Assembly (NCBI GenBank): GCA_028023455.1
Contig: JAQFVV010012506.1
Location: forward strand, 3,652,714-3,716,713
Origin: Epiperipatus broadwayi
Lineage: Eukaryota; Onychophora; Udeonychophora; Euonychophora; Peripatidae
Direction: 5' to 3'
DNA: 64,000 nt
The translations under genes were made by a program, and so were the position numbers. Every line of letters begins with the position of its first letter. Position 1 is the stretch's first letter. Positions 36,969 to 50,033 of the stretch are shown one piece after another. The notes below the pieces were generated by a model that worked only from the letters and a program-made list of their open reading frames with translations, did no database searches and was not told the DNA's origin.

Positions 36969-39145
36969 TACTAGCTGTACCTGTAGCTTTGCTCTCATTA
37001 GCAGAATAAAATAATGCATTATGTAGTTGTTTCAATGACTTCTATATTTATGTATTATTTAAATGAAATAATAATATGAGTTATCAATAACAATATCGCA
37101 AAAAAAAATTAACTTTTTTACAAACATGAATATTACTAAATAATCAGCTTTTACTATTTTATTTTAAATATATTTTTCACATGATAAACTAATTAGTATT
37201 ATTAATTATTAAGCATACATTCTGATATATAATATATCCAAGACATATCAAAACACAAAAATGTGTAACAAAGTTGCTTAATTACAAATGATAATCATTT
37301 GTAAATAATAATTTGTTTCATGTGATTTGTTTCTGGCATGCTATTTAGAAGTTATATTTAAATATGCATTTTTAAAAGTGTTTATTATTATTAAATTTTA
37401 TTTTATTAATCAGAATCATGCATTTCTAATTTGAATAATTGCATATAATATTCATTTATATATGGTAATTAAGTTTTAAGAGATTCAGTTCCTAGAATTC
37501 TATTTATAATATATATTTATGTATTTTTCAATGTGTATATATTCATTTATCTCTTGAGTAGAATCATGCATTTTTAATTTAACTAATAAATATTATCATG
37601 TTGGCATATGGAAAGTGGAGATAAGATGATTTAATCTTCAGGGTCATTTGATGATGTTCCTGTTCCTGGCTAAAATACTGTAGATTTATGAGATAGTCTT
37701 TTTCATGCATTGACACAAGTACCTAACTATTTATTTATTTCCATGCTTGTGTATGGTTTGATTAATAAACTTCATTAACAAATATTATTGACAGTGACAG
37801 TAATTGTTCTATGTGAGTCTGAATAAAAATGTGAATGGAACTCTCTCCAGGCTACCTAAAGTGCCATCTCTGAATTAATGCATTTATTTTGTAATAAGGA
37901 TACTTTAGCTATTCATCATAAAAATTGCATAATGTTAGTATATAAAGAATAATAATATATTTTAAGAATTCTTTAAAATACTATTTTTTAATTTTTAATA
38001 TTGTTGAAAGTTTATAATTTATAAAGCACTTGCTAAAAGTTTAATTTATTACACCGCTATTATTTTTAAATTTTGTACTATTTGATAATTTTTAATATTG
38101 TTTCAACAAAGTACTGTGGAAAAATCAGCTTTTTAAAAAATTATTATTGTAAGTCACATTTTTGTGAGCGTAAATAATGTGAGGCTATCACTCACATTTA
38201 TTTTTATTGATTTATTGCTTAAATTGAGCTAAGTAGCATAAAGCAAGGATAGGTAGATAATAGATAAATAAAAGCTAGAAAAATAAAAATTATTATTGTA
38301 AGTAGTTATTTTTTAGAAGATAAATAAAGGAGCCTAACTCTGGTAATTATTATTTTTTTCTTCTTATATTTAGCCTATCTTTTTATTATCACATTTATGT
38401 TAATATTTTAGTTAATTAATGGAAGTTAATATTTTTAAAATCAGGAAAATACCCACACCATTTTCAAAGTTTTTTTCTCATTTGTTAATTAAGTATATTT
38501 AAAACTTTTATTTTTTCATGTGCGTATATACTTGAAGGGAAATGGTAAAAGTTTGTCAAATTTAATAAGAATTTTCTTGCTATATCCACAGCATTTAAAA
38601 TTTACTTTTTCACATGTTAAATATGTCTAAACTGACATTCCTAGAAGTTTAGCAAATTCAGTAGTATTTCTCTTGTTATATCCATGCCATTTTGAATTTT
38701 ACTTTGATATGTGCGAAATATATATTTAAATTAAAATTCTAACAGTTTATCAAATTTATTATTATAACATGTAAATTATCATTATTCAAATGATAAACTA
38801 AATACATGGTACAAATGCAATTTAATTAATTTAAAATATATTTACTTTGCTGTGCCAAAAACTACTTTTCATTTTAAAAATTTTCCAACTCTAATCTTTT
38901 AATCAGTGCTGTCCAATTTTGTGAGTTTTTTTTTTATGATATTATTTGAAAACAATTATAGTATAGATTTTCTATACATTTTTGTATTGCAAATTACAGT
39001 TTTTTAATTAAAGCATAAATTTATATGCTAGTAAAATTCTATATAAAAAGAGAAAGTCATGCAAGATTCTTCAAAATTGATGCAATATTTGTTGAGTTCT
39101 AAAGTTACAAACAAACAAATCTTCACACTTATATAATAATATAGA
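36969..39145 (+). repeat. ~2.2-kb non-coding interspersed repeat (ACTAGCTGTACC start)
   Basis: Begins ACTAGCTGTACCTGTAGCTTTG and ends in AAATCTTCACACTTATATAATAATATAG. From memory, beginnings and ends like these mark a widespread class of invertebrate interspersed repeats, but I cannot name the family with certainty. The interior has no coding frames. It includes a degenerate ~100-bp tandem unit (38,550-38,760), with GTTTGTCAAAT, GTTTAGCAAAT and GTTTATCAAAT each followed by a TTGTTATATCCA-like word. Confidence 0.4.
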
Positions 39146-39847
39146 TATGTTTTTATATATAATTTTATAGTTCACTTATGAAATATAGTTATTTTCATAT
39201 CTATAAAGTAAACTAATAAAGAAAAAAAGATTGAACATCAGTTAATTTAAATTGAGAATAGATGTGCATTCTTAAAAATCAAAAAAAAAAAAAGATAGAG
39301 CAATATCAGATAATTTAGATAGAGAATCGATGTACATATTTAAAAATTAATAAAGGAAGAGAATATAATTCTTTAGTTCTCAAATGAGTCACTTTATCAT
39401 TGTGCATAGGTCAATATAATAGCAAAACTGGAATTAATCCAAAGACTTTATATTTCAGACTTTGACATTTTACCACTACATCAATCCACACAGGGTAATA
39501 TATTACTGATGAAGAGTGAATGATATTTTTCAGTGATGTTGGTTTATAAGATAGATAAGATTAAAGCTATTTGGGTATAGAAATACTAGGGTTGCTATCT
39601 GAGAAATAATTATCCAAAACTGGATGGAGATTGCAATTAGAACATAGGATATGTGAAGAGTGATATAAGGTAAGTTTAATGTAGGAAAGATAATTATGGA
39701 TTGCTTAAGACTTAATATTTTAAGAATTAGTGCAATAATATGAATTGACTGGGAAGCTTTAGATTATAAAAATATACTGTTAACTATTCCAGTCATGAAA
39801 AAAGAAATGTTATGATTTTCCCTATCAGAAAGGAATTGCAAGAATTA
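39146..39847. other. AT-rich spacer
   Basis: No features recognised beyond short repeats of AGATTGAACATCAGTTAATTTA-like words near 39,227 and 39,305. Confidence 0.35.
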
Positions 39848-41600
39848 TTATTTGATATAATTCTGTGAATGATTGATATCAATTCCTTTTTGTTGCCGTT
39901 TATTCAACAATACTAGAATACAAGTGTCACCAGTTGCAGTAACTCTCATATGAGAAAAGCTATTCCAACTTCTAGAAAGAAAAAAAGATAGAATTCTAAA
40001 AAATACATTAGAGATTTTGTAATAATAAGACAACCCAATCTGTGAGCTATAAATATGACCACATAAAGAGCATGCTGTCGTATTACTCTGATATTTATTA
40101 TTTGTGATGCTGAATTGTAACTTCTTCTGCTGCAAACTTTCCTTTTTGAAAGTTGTTAACATCTTTAGTAATTGTTGTTCTCCATTGTATTTTATCCTCA
40201 ACCACAACTTCTTAATGAAAGCAATTAATAGTGCACTTTTTTTAGAGTGTCTTCAAGATAATCCTTATATGTAAATGAGAATCTTCCTTTTTCATGAAAA
40301 TCATGCTTACATTCATTATAAAACTTAGGAATTCAGTTGTTCATTCATCATTTCCATTCCAATGAAAATGTGATTTTACAATAGTTGTCTTTACTCTATC
40401 ACATCTATCAAGCTGAATAATTGATTTGTCTTATCATTTTCTATCATGTTTTAGAATTTTACAAAGTATCCTTAAATGAAATTTTTTTTATACCTTTATG
40501 TAAATCAATAAGAAGTCCAAATCATTATAATAAATTACGTAAAATAACTCTTTTTAGATGAAGTAGTAAAATCACTACAATAAAACATGATATGTTTTAT
40601 AATTTATCAAAACAGCAGCAACTCATTTGATTCTATGTTGCATCATTTAATATCTAAGCCTTCTTTTCTATTTAAAAAGTTACCAAGATTTTTAAAATGA
40701 CTCTCATTCTCAAGTTGACAAATATTAAACCACTACTAATCTGTGTTGTCTTATTTGTGTGTTATTACTAACAAGTTGATAGTACTTGAAAAACTTAAAT
40801 AAACTTTAAAATTTTTTATACATTCACCATTTACTGATAGATGATGGAAATAGTCCAATATATTATCACATCTAATATAACATCATCGCAAACGTTTAGG
40901 AAAATAAGAAGATAAAGTTCTTATTTTTGCTTTTAATCAATTTAAATTAATTCTTGAATTCACTTATAAACAATTCCAGTAATCACTGTCATACAAATTG
41001 TAATCATAGTTGGAAATAATACACATGCTTGTTTAACACCAGTTTTTATTTCAAATGCCTCAAATTGACTTCTTGTTCTAACAGAATATGTATAATACAA
41101 ATAAACTTTCATGGACAATTAATTCCAAACAGTGCCATGGATTTCAATTAGTTGAGCCAAAAGCAATATAAAAATCATTTATTTATATTTGGTGGCTATA
41201 AATACCACCTCTCTATTTTTTCTTGATTCTCTAATACCTCATTAAGTTTCTGGTAACCATTCATCTATGACTGGGAGTAACCCATTCAATAAAATGCTTG
41301 ACAGTATCTTTTCTGTAATGGTTAATAATATTTCACAATAATTAAAGCAGATTTAATTTTGAAGTTAGAATATCAACACCACATTATAAAATTTCTCCAG
41401 GTTTCTCATTAGGCTCTACAGCCTTTCCATTTCTCTGATTATAAAGAGCTATTTCACCTTCAATAAACTGTAATTTTGTCCAAATCCATATATCATTGAT
41501 AATCCATCATTATGGTTTTTGAATTATGCATTATGGAAAAGATGATCAAAATATTTCTTCATTAAATAAAATGTTGCTTTCACTGCATCAAAAAAATATC
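39848..41600 (-). pseudogene. RTE-like LINE ORF2, degenerate
   Basis: On the minus strand, the block KTGVKQACVLFPT (about 41,005-41,060) matches the TGVKQGC block of RT. Upstream, near 41,260-41,300, NGLLPVIDEWLPET-like residues match the block before it. Downstream at 40,360 an HFHWNGND-like block matches the W.GH.-type region. The open frame 40,207-39,848 ends with CSLCGHIYSSQIGL, the C-terminal zinc-finger-like tail seen in this LINE group. Stops and shifts are frequent, and the RT active-site region is not legible. A Penelope-like fragment interrupts it at about 40,748-40,900. Confidence 0.65.
40748..40900 (+). mobile_element. Penelope-like 3'-terminal fragment
   Basis: GTGTTATTACTAACAAGTTGA, then AAATAAACTTT, AGATGATGGAAATAGTCCAA and AACATCATC.CAAAC, occur in the same order as in the inverted termini of the element at 54.6-56.8 kb. 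It is very short, so it marks only a truncated insertion inside the RTE-like relic. Confidence 0.65.
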
Positions 41601-42599
41601 ATCTCTTTTGCACTATCAGTCTACAAATCATTTTTAATTTTCTTGTCAATTGTTGGAATGTCTGCCTTTAAATGTTTATATTGGTTTTGAAGAAATTTGA
41701 TATAAGTTTCAAGAAAAATATATTTCTAATAATTGTTGATAGGAATGCCAAAGTTGGAAATGAAAATAAATGTTCCTTGAATAGTTTGCATTTGGAATAG
41801 AAATGAAGCAGATGAATAGTCAACAAGTTATTAAGAATTCCATTAAAATATTTTATAAATATCACTCAAATTCACTTGAATCAGACACTTTCTGTTCATA
41901 ATTCAAAAAAATATAATTGCAAAGAAAAGCTTGTTAAGAGCTATTGGCAAGCTCATTAGATAATCTTTATTTTTAAATCAAGCATGGTCATGAATGAATA
42001 ATGAATTATTTATGTGCTTAATTAAAAATAAGTGAAAAAAAAAAAGAACCACAAGAAATTATTCAACATAATTCGAATCGATAATAATTGCTAGAAATAA
42101 ATTTGAAATTTTGACTGTAAATCAGAGGAACTGTTGATAAAAGTGTAAGAAATACTTAAAAATGGATTGAGTCAAATTTGATTAAGATGAAGTAATGAAA
42201 AAAATGTATGTAAGATGATATAGTTATAATTGCAAAGAACAGGTTTTCATTCTACTGTAAGCTTGATATGGTGTTATAATATCCTAATTGGTCTCTGACT
42301 TTTGTGTTCATCATTGAGTGAGATTTAAAATTGGACTAATGCATTTAAGTCCCCTCTTGTCTCTTTATAATAGTCATGCTATTGAATTTCAAAATTATTG
42401 TTGTTATAATCACAACGAAAAGAGTAAAGATGTAATTAAAATTAATACAATTCATTTGTTGAATTAGATACAAATATTCCAAAAGCAGTTAGAAAAGTTC
42501 ACAAATATTATATTTGAAAAATAATTGAAAATAGAAACAAATTTGAAAAAGCAAGAAGTCTTCAGGGGATTTGATTTTAAATAGTTTGCTAGAAAATGT
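41601..42599. other. AT-rich stretch, possible LINE flanks
   Basis: Probably decayed 5' parts of the neighbouring LINE relics, but I could not match motifs. Confidence 0.3.
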
Positions 42600-43960
42600 C
42601 ATTATATACATAATTGAAGTAATATGTTGCAGATGTAGAAGCAGTTTTCAAAGGGAAACTAGATCACAAAGATGCCAAATAGAGTACTTGACAAGATTAG
42701 ATCAGGTTTATTAAAGTTAAAGCCATATGAATTGATGGTTTAAATCAGAAAATTTGCTGAAAATGAGAAGAATCAATAAAACGCTAACCAAATTTCTCTT
42801 TTCATGATCTACAGATAGTAAAAAGTCATTTTATATTTTTAAATCAAAAAAGGATTTTTGTCAAAATTTAAAAAATAAACTAACAATATGCAAATAATAC
42901 ACTGATCATTATTCTGCTTAATTTATAGTTAGAAAGAAATTTTGTTTGTATAAGCTGGTTTTTGAAATATTAAGGAACATGAAACATCATTGTTAATATA
43001 TATATATATACAAACATTGAGAAGGTCAATGAGTTATCATAGAAAAATCAAATTTTCCTTCATTGATTGCAATAAGGTTTCAATTTGAAAAACTAAGCTA
43101 GATTATTCAATGTTTTCCAAAAACCGAATATCTGGGGTATCTCATTGTTATGAGAACGATTTATAAGAAACTAGTTAGAAATCCTACTTTGTCATCAGAC
43201 AAGTATAGATTTAGAAATGGTGGAAGAAACATCAATCTTAGATTGCTGATTATATCTTACTTGTAGTCAGAAAAGAAGAAGTGATAACATTTATTAAGAA
43301 AGATAATAAACAAAATGAAATGATGGGATTATACCCAAATATGAAAGATAGAACAGTAAACTTAAGTTGATAGTGAAGTTTTTATAAAAATCATTGACAT
43401 TTTTATCTCCCTGAATGATTACTTAAAAATTAAGAAACCAAAAAATATTATTTTACATACTGGATGATTGAAAAGTCTGGTGAATAGCTAAACAGATTTT
43501 TATTTTTCAATTATAAGAAAATGATTATTTTAAATTATAAAATGTTTTTATGTTTATCTCATTGTACTTACAGGATCATTTATATTATTTTCAAAATCAA
43601 AAGATGTATTGCAGATTTCTATTAGGCATATTTGCATTGAAAAGTTTAGAAAAAAAATTTTAAATTCAGGGTTAGGGTTCAAAAGATGGATAATGAAGAA
43701 GGATAAGGTGCTTTTGAATTAATAATGGTGATTGAAGATTTGAGAATTCCATTGGCAATGATACTTGAAATGCAAATGACCAACTTAAGTTATCTTATTT
43801 TGGTTATATTATTATGTTATTTAATTTATTAAAAAAATATATGGTAAGGAAAAAGGTGATAAATAGCAATGAGATAAATGGACTTTATGAATCACAATAA
43901 TGAATATACCACTAAAAAATTTGAAAAACCAAACAGTTAATTGGTCCCTATCAAGAAATA
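42600..43960 (+). pseudogene. LINE reverse transcriptase relic
   Basis: Around 43,215-43,300 the plus strand encodes NGGRNINLRLLIISYL, aligning to the IGGRNINNLRYADDT phrase common in LINE RTs. The YADD codons are shifted by one base (TTGCTGATTAT for TATGCTGATGAT), so the catalytic site is lost. HLLRKI and MGLYPNMK-like blocks follow. Near 43,785-43,850 a frame reads QLKLSYFGYIIM, the W/YFGH block near the C-terminus. It is heavily interrupted. I cannot name the clade; it differs from the jockey-like and RTE-like relics above. Confidence 0.6.
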
Positions 43961-44059
43961 TTTCTGTGATTGCTATTTAAAACATCTAATGTTAATAATT
44001 TTGCAAATTATTTTTAGCATTTTTTTTTCATCAAATCCAAATGATGGGCATAGTAGTTA

Positions 44060-44870
44060 ACAAATTGTAGTTTTCATTCCAATATCAGCCTTTCAAGATA
44101 ATTGTGCACTTGCCTTTTGAGAGTGTTAAATAAATGAATACTCTTCTCTTCAATCCAAGATATAGTATTTATGCAGGAATAAAAAGAATCCCTCATTCCT
44201 ATGACTCAAATTCTTTTATATGAGCAAATCTGAAGAACTGTTGAAGAGAGCGTGAGTAGATACTCACTTTGACTGAATGACATTGGTGTAATTACTTAGA
44301 ATTTACTAAACGTCATTCTTACTGAAACTTAATTATGAATAAATAAGCAAATATTTTATCTAGCGCCGTGCTTGCAATTATATTTCATTCCAACATCAGC
44401 CTTTCAAGCTAATTGAGCACGCGCCTTTTGAGAGTGTTAAATAAATGAATACTCTCCTCTTCAATCCAAGATATAGTATTTATGCAGGAATAAAAAGAAT
44501 CCCTCTTATTCCTACGACTCAAATTCTTTTATATGAGCAAATCTGAAGAACTGTTGAAGAGAGCGTGAGTAGATACTCACTTTAAATTACTATTTACGAT
44601 GTTTTTTGAAGTGAGTATCTACTCACGCTCTCTTCAACAGTTCTTCAGATTTGCTCATATAAAAGAATTTGAGTCGTAGGAATAAGAGGGATTCTTTTTA
44701 TTCCTCCATAAATACTATATCTTGGATTGAAGAGGAGAGTATTCATTTATTTAATACTCTCAAAAGGCGCGTGCTCAATTAGCTTGAAAGGCTGATATTG
44801 GAATGAAATACAATTGCAAGCATGGCGCTAGATAAAATATTTGCTTATTTACTCAAAATTGTAGTTTTAG
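44060..44870. repeat. Three-copy palindromic cluster (two direct, one inverted)
   Basis: A ~205-bp core (CCTTTTGAGAGTGTTAAATA ... GTGAGTAGATACTCACTTT) occurs at about 44,112-44,275, 44,411-44,584 and, inverted, 44,605-44,775. The second and third copies form an almost perfect palindrome with a ~20-bp loop, extending out to AATAAGCAAATATTTTATCT and its inverse (about 44,340-44,855). AAATTGTAGTTTT flanks the cluster at 44,064 and 44,858, possibly a target duplication. CTTTTATATGAGC in each copy is TATA-like. No protein coding seen. It could be an unusual DNA transposon or a Penelope/terminal-repeat-only retroelement derivative. Confidence 0.8.
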
Positions 44871-45240
44871 AAATGCAAACATAAAACTGAATGAGATTGT
44901 AAGGAAAAATTATTCTGCTATTACTTAAATTAGTATTTGTAATTGCATTAATATTACAGTTTTCTTGAAGTTTGAATCAAAATTTGCCAGACCCACCACC
45001 CCCAAAGCAAAGGCATTATTATTTTGATGAATTTTTTACTTCCCACAAAATTTAGAAAGTTTCTTGTAATTAATATTCTGAAAGTATATATCTATATTTC
45101 TACAATAAATAAATACTTTAACTATGCTGTAACTGTAAATATGTAATTATTTAAAGCGTTATTAACATTTTATATACCATCCAAATGATTTTTTAAACGT
45201 TTACTTATTTCAACTTTAATAATAATAAATAAATAAAAAA
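44871..45240. other. AT-rich spacer
   Basis: No features recognised. Confidence 0.4.
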
Positions 45241-45312
45241 AACCAATCTTTGCACAAAATGTGTTTAGATTCTATTCTTATCAGGTATCCAAAATTTGTG
45301 ACAAGATTGGTT
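45241..45312. repeat. 72-bp inverted repeat
   Basis: AACCAATCTT..CACAAA on the left pairs with TTTGTG..AAGATTGGTT on the right. Probably a tiny MITE or foldback. Other functions cannot be judged. Confidence 0.6.
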
Positions 45313-47039
45313 GATTTTTTTAAAGTAAAAATTCAGAAAATCTTACACATAGTACATGAAAAGTTTATATCTACTGTAATTTGCTTTTAAACAAAACTTA
45401 AAAATAGTGGTATTTTATGTAGTAGTTTCTATAAAATAGGGTATTGTGATCAAATTTAAAAAAAAAAAAAAACCTTGATTTCATCAATAACTGCACTCTG
45501 CAGCTTAGTGTAATTATAGAATGGAAGAATCAAGATATAGATGCCTGTATAGATTTGCAGCAGAAGAAAGTTTAAAAAAGTCTCAGATTGGTTAATTTAA
45601 TAAAATGTTTGTGCTCCTTTTACTCTTGACTGTTCATACATCACATCATCCCCCTCCCTGGCAATTATCCATATGATTATTATTGCCATTAGTTATTTAA
45701 TGTCTGTTTTCTATCAATATTTAATAAAATTGTTGTTTCATCTCTGCAGGCTATATGTATTTTTTCAGAGATTTTATTTAAATAATTCCTGCCCTTTAAT
45801 TTATCAAGGATAATAACGTTATTACAAATTGATAATAATAAAAATATTATATTTATGTAAAAACAGTGTAACAACTTTAAATATTTTTTTTTTACATTAA
45901 TAAATGTAAATATTTTCTAATCTATTCTGTAATCAAAGAAATGAATTTATACTGTACTTTTCACCATTGACCTTATAATTATGGAAATGACAGATTTTAC
46001 CCCAGTTATTACTTGTTAAATCCGGTTTTAATTTTTCTCATCATTTCCTTATAATATTCATTATTGTATGTTTGTAAAAAGTGCTAACAGAAAATTGTTA
46101 TTAAGTTAATGTTTTATACTTATATATATATAAGAAATACGTTTTTTGTTTTATATTAGGTCTAGCCATTTATTATTCAATACTAACTTCTCAATTAAAA
46201 AGAAAATGACAATCAAATTTATTATCCATTTTAAATGTAAAAATTGTATATTTTGCACATAAAATAATTCAGTCACAAACGTGAACTAAATTTAAGAATA
46301 TTGTTCAATAGTTTTATTCTATAATCCAAAGGGATAAATGACACACTTTTAAATTTAGAATAATTTTTCTCCTAAGACAAATTGCTGTAATACTAGCTAG
46401 GCACTTTACAATCTTCATGATTGTTTTCTTCTTTACTTCTAGTTTTTATTATACATCCATAATCCATGAAATATCCCCATAAAACCAGAAATTTAATTAT
46501 TTATATCTAACAATGTCAACCAAGCAGATCTTTAGGTTGTTCTGGTATTGAATGCATTTGTCTCATAATATTAAATCTATGGAATATATAAATGTCATTC
46601 ACTGAAAAAGGAGAATTTTATATTTTTTTATTTTCTATAGGCAGATAATATGAATAAGCAAAATTACCAATAATTTATTAGTGGTAATTTACTTTTTCAA
46701 AATGAATAAATGAGCATTGTAATATACCGTCCATAGAAATAAAATTTTTAGAAAAACAAATTGCTAGAAAACCCATCAGTGTCTAGCATAGATATAATTT
46801 CTTTAACATTCAGTGTGGAAGGTATATAGATCTCACACTGTTTTGCTATAGCCTATTATAACACTGAGATAAGATGTGACAGAACTACATGGTCTTCAAT
46901 TTTTTGATTTAGATAATTAGTGCTAACATAATATCTTTGACTTTTTATCAAGTGAAAGTAAAAGAAAGTCTTTTATGGCATACTTTATTGATTAAATAAA
47001 ATCTTCACTAAAGCAATTTGTAACAGCCAAAGAGAATAG
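45313..47039. other. AT-rich DNA without recognised features
   Basis: No coding or structural features supported. Confidence 0.4.
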
Positions 47040-47945
47040 TTGGTTATATTTAGATATTATCTAATAGGAAATGCAGATAATGTTACTGTATTTGCCAGTG
47101 TATCACACATCCTCAAAATATGCCCAAAATATTGGGTACATATTATGTGGTGTAATCAAAATTATGCATTGAAATTTCATTCTAAAATATTTGGTTTATA
47201 TTAATATATATAGCTATGTTTGTGCATGTTCATCCTAAGGTCTGTATGGATGAAGGGGTGATGAAGTTATGAATAAACAATGTGTAGTCTATGTATCCTG
47301 GCAGATTAAAAAAACCTGCCTTGCTGGCATGGGATCAGTTTTGGAACCACAGAGCAGAAGCTATAAAAAATGAAATCAAGCAACTGAAAACTCAGCTGTA
47401 ATTCCAAGTGGTATAACAAACCAGGTTCAACCTTTAGATGTATGCATTAATAAACCATTTAAAGGAAACACGAATGAGAAATGAAATAGTTGGATACAGT
47501 CTACAGATTTTGAAGTGACACCATGGGGAAGAAAGAAGAGGCATAGCATTTCACAGATTTGTGAATGGGTCAAAACTTTATGGGATGCTGTAAAACATGA
47601 GTCAGTAGTAACGTCGTTTAAGAAATGTGGAATTAGTAATTCACTTGATGACACTGAGGATGATTTGTTCTATGAAGACTCAGTTTCTGAAGAAGTGGCT
47701 TCAAGTGATTTTTTCATTTAGCTCTGGAGATAAATTTCTGGGTTTTGAGGATGAAGATTAAAAGGCACCTAACTACAGTGTTCCCTAATTACATGTATTG
47801 TAGACATAAATAACTATAAAATTAGTACAGTAAATCATTATGGAAATTCATAAAAAAATTAGAAAATTATTATTTTTCTTTAAAATGTGTATTAAAAAAG
47901 GAGGTCATCTTATACGCTGCTATCTCCTATATGCTGGTAAATAGT
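47040..47945 (+). pseudogene. Tigger/pogo-like transposon, 3' half
   Basis: Plus-strand frames show, in order, GNADNVTVF (about 47,063; the first D of the DDE domain lies in the equivalent GN.DETPV block), VHPKVCMDEG (47,222), WDQFWNHRAEAIK (47,328, around the W.D.F..H third acidic block), then Q.QPLDVCINKPFK (47,420-47,463) and finally a 68-residue open frame (47,515-47,721) with SISQICEWVKT and KKCGISNSLDDTEDDL, the typical acidic C-terminus. The 3' end GAGGTCATCTTATACGC near 47,900-47,917 resembles the element's terminal repeat. Frameshifts and stops make it dead. The 5' half is absent here but an independent 5' half occurs at 22-23.3 kb. Confidence 0.8.
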
Positions 47946-48385
47946 AATTTAATTAATTTATAACTTTATGCAATGCCATTTTTTAACTTTAAGAAAGTCT
48001 TGTATTGATTAGTGCAGTAGTAGAGTTGTAGACTAAGAGCTTTATTATCATTTCCAATGCTCAAATATCAGACATCTTTAGACTTATTACTATTTATACA
48101 TACCAATCCATTTGACTGTACATTATATTCTTACACTCTTATGTTTATGTTCCATAATATTTAAAATCCTTTTGTTATAGTTAACATTTTGTGGTATATT
48201 TTGTTTTATAATAGATTACTTATTAATTATAATGCAAAATTTCCATGTAGTGTGTAAGCATTAGAAGTCTAAAGCTAAACTAGTTAATCAAAATTACCCA
48301 AAATTAAACCAGTCTAGCCAAAGAAATAAATTCTAAAACACAACCAATGATTTCACTGTTACAAGCAGATTTCTCAAGTGTAAAG
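47946..48385. other. AT-rich spacer
   Basis: No features recognised. Confidence 0.4.
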
Positions 48386-48482
48386 GACTAAAACATAATA
48401 ATAAATTTATATTAAATATTACTCCCAATTGCCACTTACATCTCACATATCCTTAATATTAAAAGAACTTTTAAACAAGTTA
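48386..48482 (-). repeat. Dispersed repeat, matches 56,770-56,870 inverted
   Basis: CTAAAACATAATAATAAATTTATA ... CTTTTAAACAAG reads, inverted, as CTTGTTTAAAAGTTCTTTTAATATTAAAAG ... TTTTAG next to the right end of the Penelope-like element. The intervening order is conserved over about 97 bp. The family is unknown. Confidence 0.65.
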
Positions 48483-48694
48483 ATTGCTTCAGAAGAATAT
48501 ATTTTTATCAATAAAATTTTTTTATTTTTTTAATTTTATTTTCCTCAACGAAGACAACCTTAGCCTCATTAAAATTAAGTGTTGCCTTTATCTCTTTCAT
48601 GGATATATAAAATAGAACTGAGATATTTATTTCTAATTTATTTTTATGTACTTTTATTTTTTCATTTAAACTCAAACTATTCTGACCTATATAT

Positions 48695-50033
48695 TGTAAT
48701 GAGATATATATACATTACATTAAATTTTTTTTGTAGATATCTAATGATGAATTAAATGCACAGATGTTTAAAATGCACAAATAAGGAGTTATTAATAAGT
48801 TTCATTTAAATATTGAAAATAAAATAAGCTTAAAGAATTTATAGAATCGAAGCAAATATTCTAATTTTAAAATAAAATGACAATAAAAACCTTTTAATCT
48901 TAAAAATAATGAAGAGAGTTCTTTCTTAACAAAATTAAAATTTCAAACAGGTCCTTAGGGCAAAATGATCATTAAAAATATTATGAAATAGATGAGTCAA
49001 GATATAGAAACAAGACTTGCTTTTCCTGCCTAAGATATATATGCACACAGACCATAGAGGAAAAACCACAGAACCAGTGAAATACATATATGAAATATGT
49101 CAGATGGATCCAAGGATTCCTCGATAAGATGCTTCAGGACTATAAAAAGAAAAATTAAAAAAAAAATAGAATGAGAATTTTAATTTGTCTTTGTTCAAAG
49201 GAAACCTAAAAGTAGATGAAAGTAGGAGAATGATTGTTGTCTTTTCTACAATTTAATCCATTTAATCACATTTCTCTCGGTCCGGCCGAAGACAACTTTC
49301 ATCTCCATGTATCTCAGGATCGAACCACCAGAACCATCTTCATAAATCATCATTGTCCACAAGAAATGGCTTTTGCATAAACTCAGATCTTCATCGTAAA
49401 GGAACAAGCCCAGAGAAAGGAAGGAAAGTATAAATTATTGATAAAAATGAACTATTTATGTGCAGGTTTAGTGTAATGAACAAATATTGATAGAACTTTC
49501 TTAAACATACAAATAGCTTATGGCAAAATATATGTGTGTTTTAATAATTTGTACTTATTGTAATGCTTTGTGTTTATTTGCAATATGTGTGCCTGACATG
49601 GTATGTATTATTATTTTATTCAGAGAAGGAATGATGAATGAATTAGTTTGCCATCATTCAGAGCATGTTAACTACTTTTTGTAGTTAGCTAGCACCTGAA
49701 GTTTACTTCAAAACAAATAGTGCTTTGAATGACGGGTTGAATTCAGCAGTCAAGAAGATGTGTGGCTTGGAAAGGTGGTTGTGGTTATATATCTTATATA
49801 GCTCGGGCTGGTAGGTACTCTCTGGGTATTATGCTTCTCCACCTAAGGGACTGGTGTGATTCAATACTTAAATTGCAGCTGGAGTAGATCAAATTTATAA
49901 TAAATAATTTTATAATATTGTCATTTTTCTATAAAAAGAAGTCAACAATGTTTTTCACAATTTTGTTTTTTATTAAAAAGTAAAACATTTTATTCTATTT
50001 TTTTTTTTATTTGATCTTCTCCCACCCGGATCA
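48695..50033 (+). mobile_element. LTR, family 2, copy A
   Basis: Starts TGTAATGAGATATATATACATTACA, a terminal stem-loop, and ends CCCACCCGGATCA just before a primer-binding-site-like sequence. A TATA box lies at 49,141-49,149. The copy matches copy B nearly end to end: markers are TAGAATCGAAGCAAATATTCTAA, ACAGGTCCTTAGG, TTGCTTTTCCTGCC, GTGGTTGTGGTTATAT and TCTGGGTATTAT. No coding frames. The 5'-TG...CA-3' ends and promoter fit a retrotransposon LTR of about 1.34 kb. Confidence 0.75.
49141..49149 (+). promoter_or_regulatory. TATA box in LTR copy A
   Basis: AGGACTATAAAAAGAAAAA; the same context recurs in copy B at 52,257. Confidence 0.55.
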
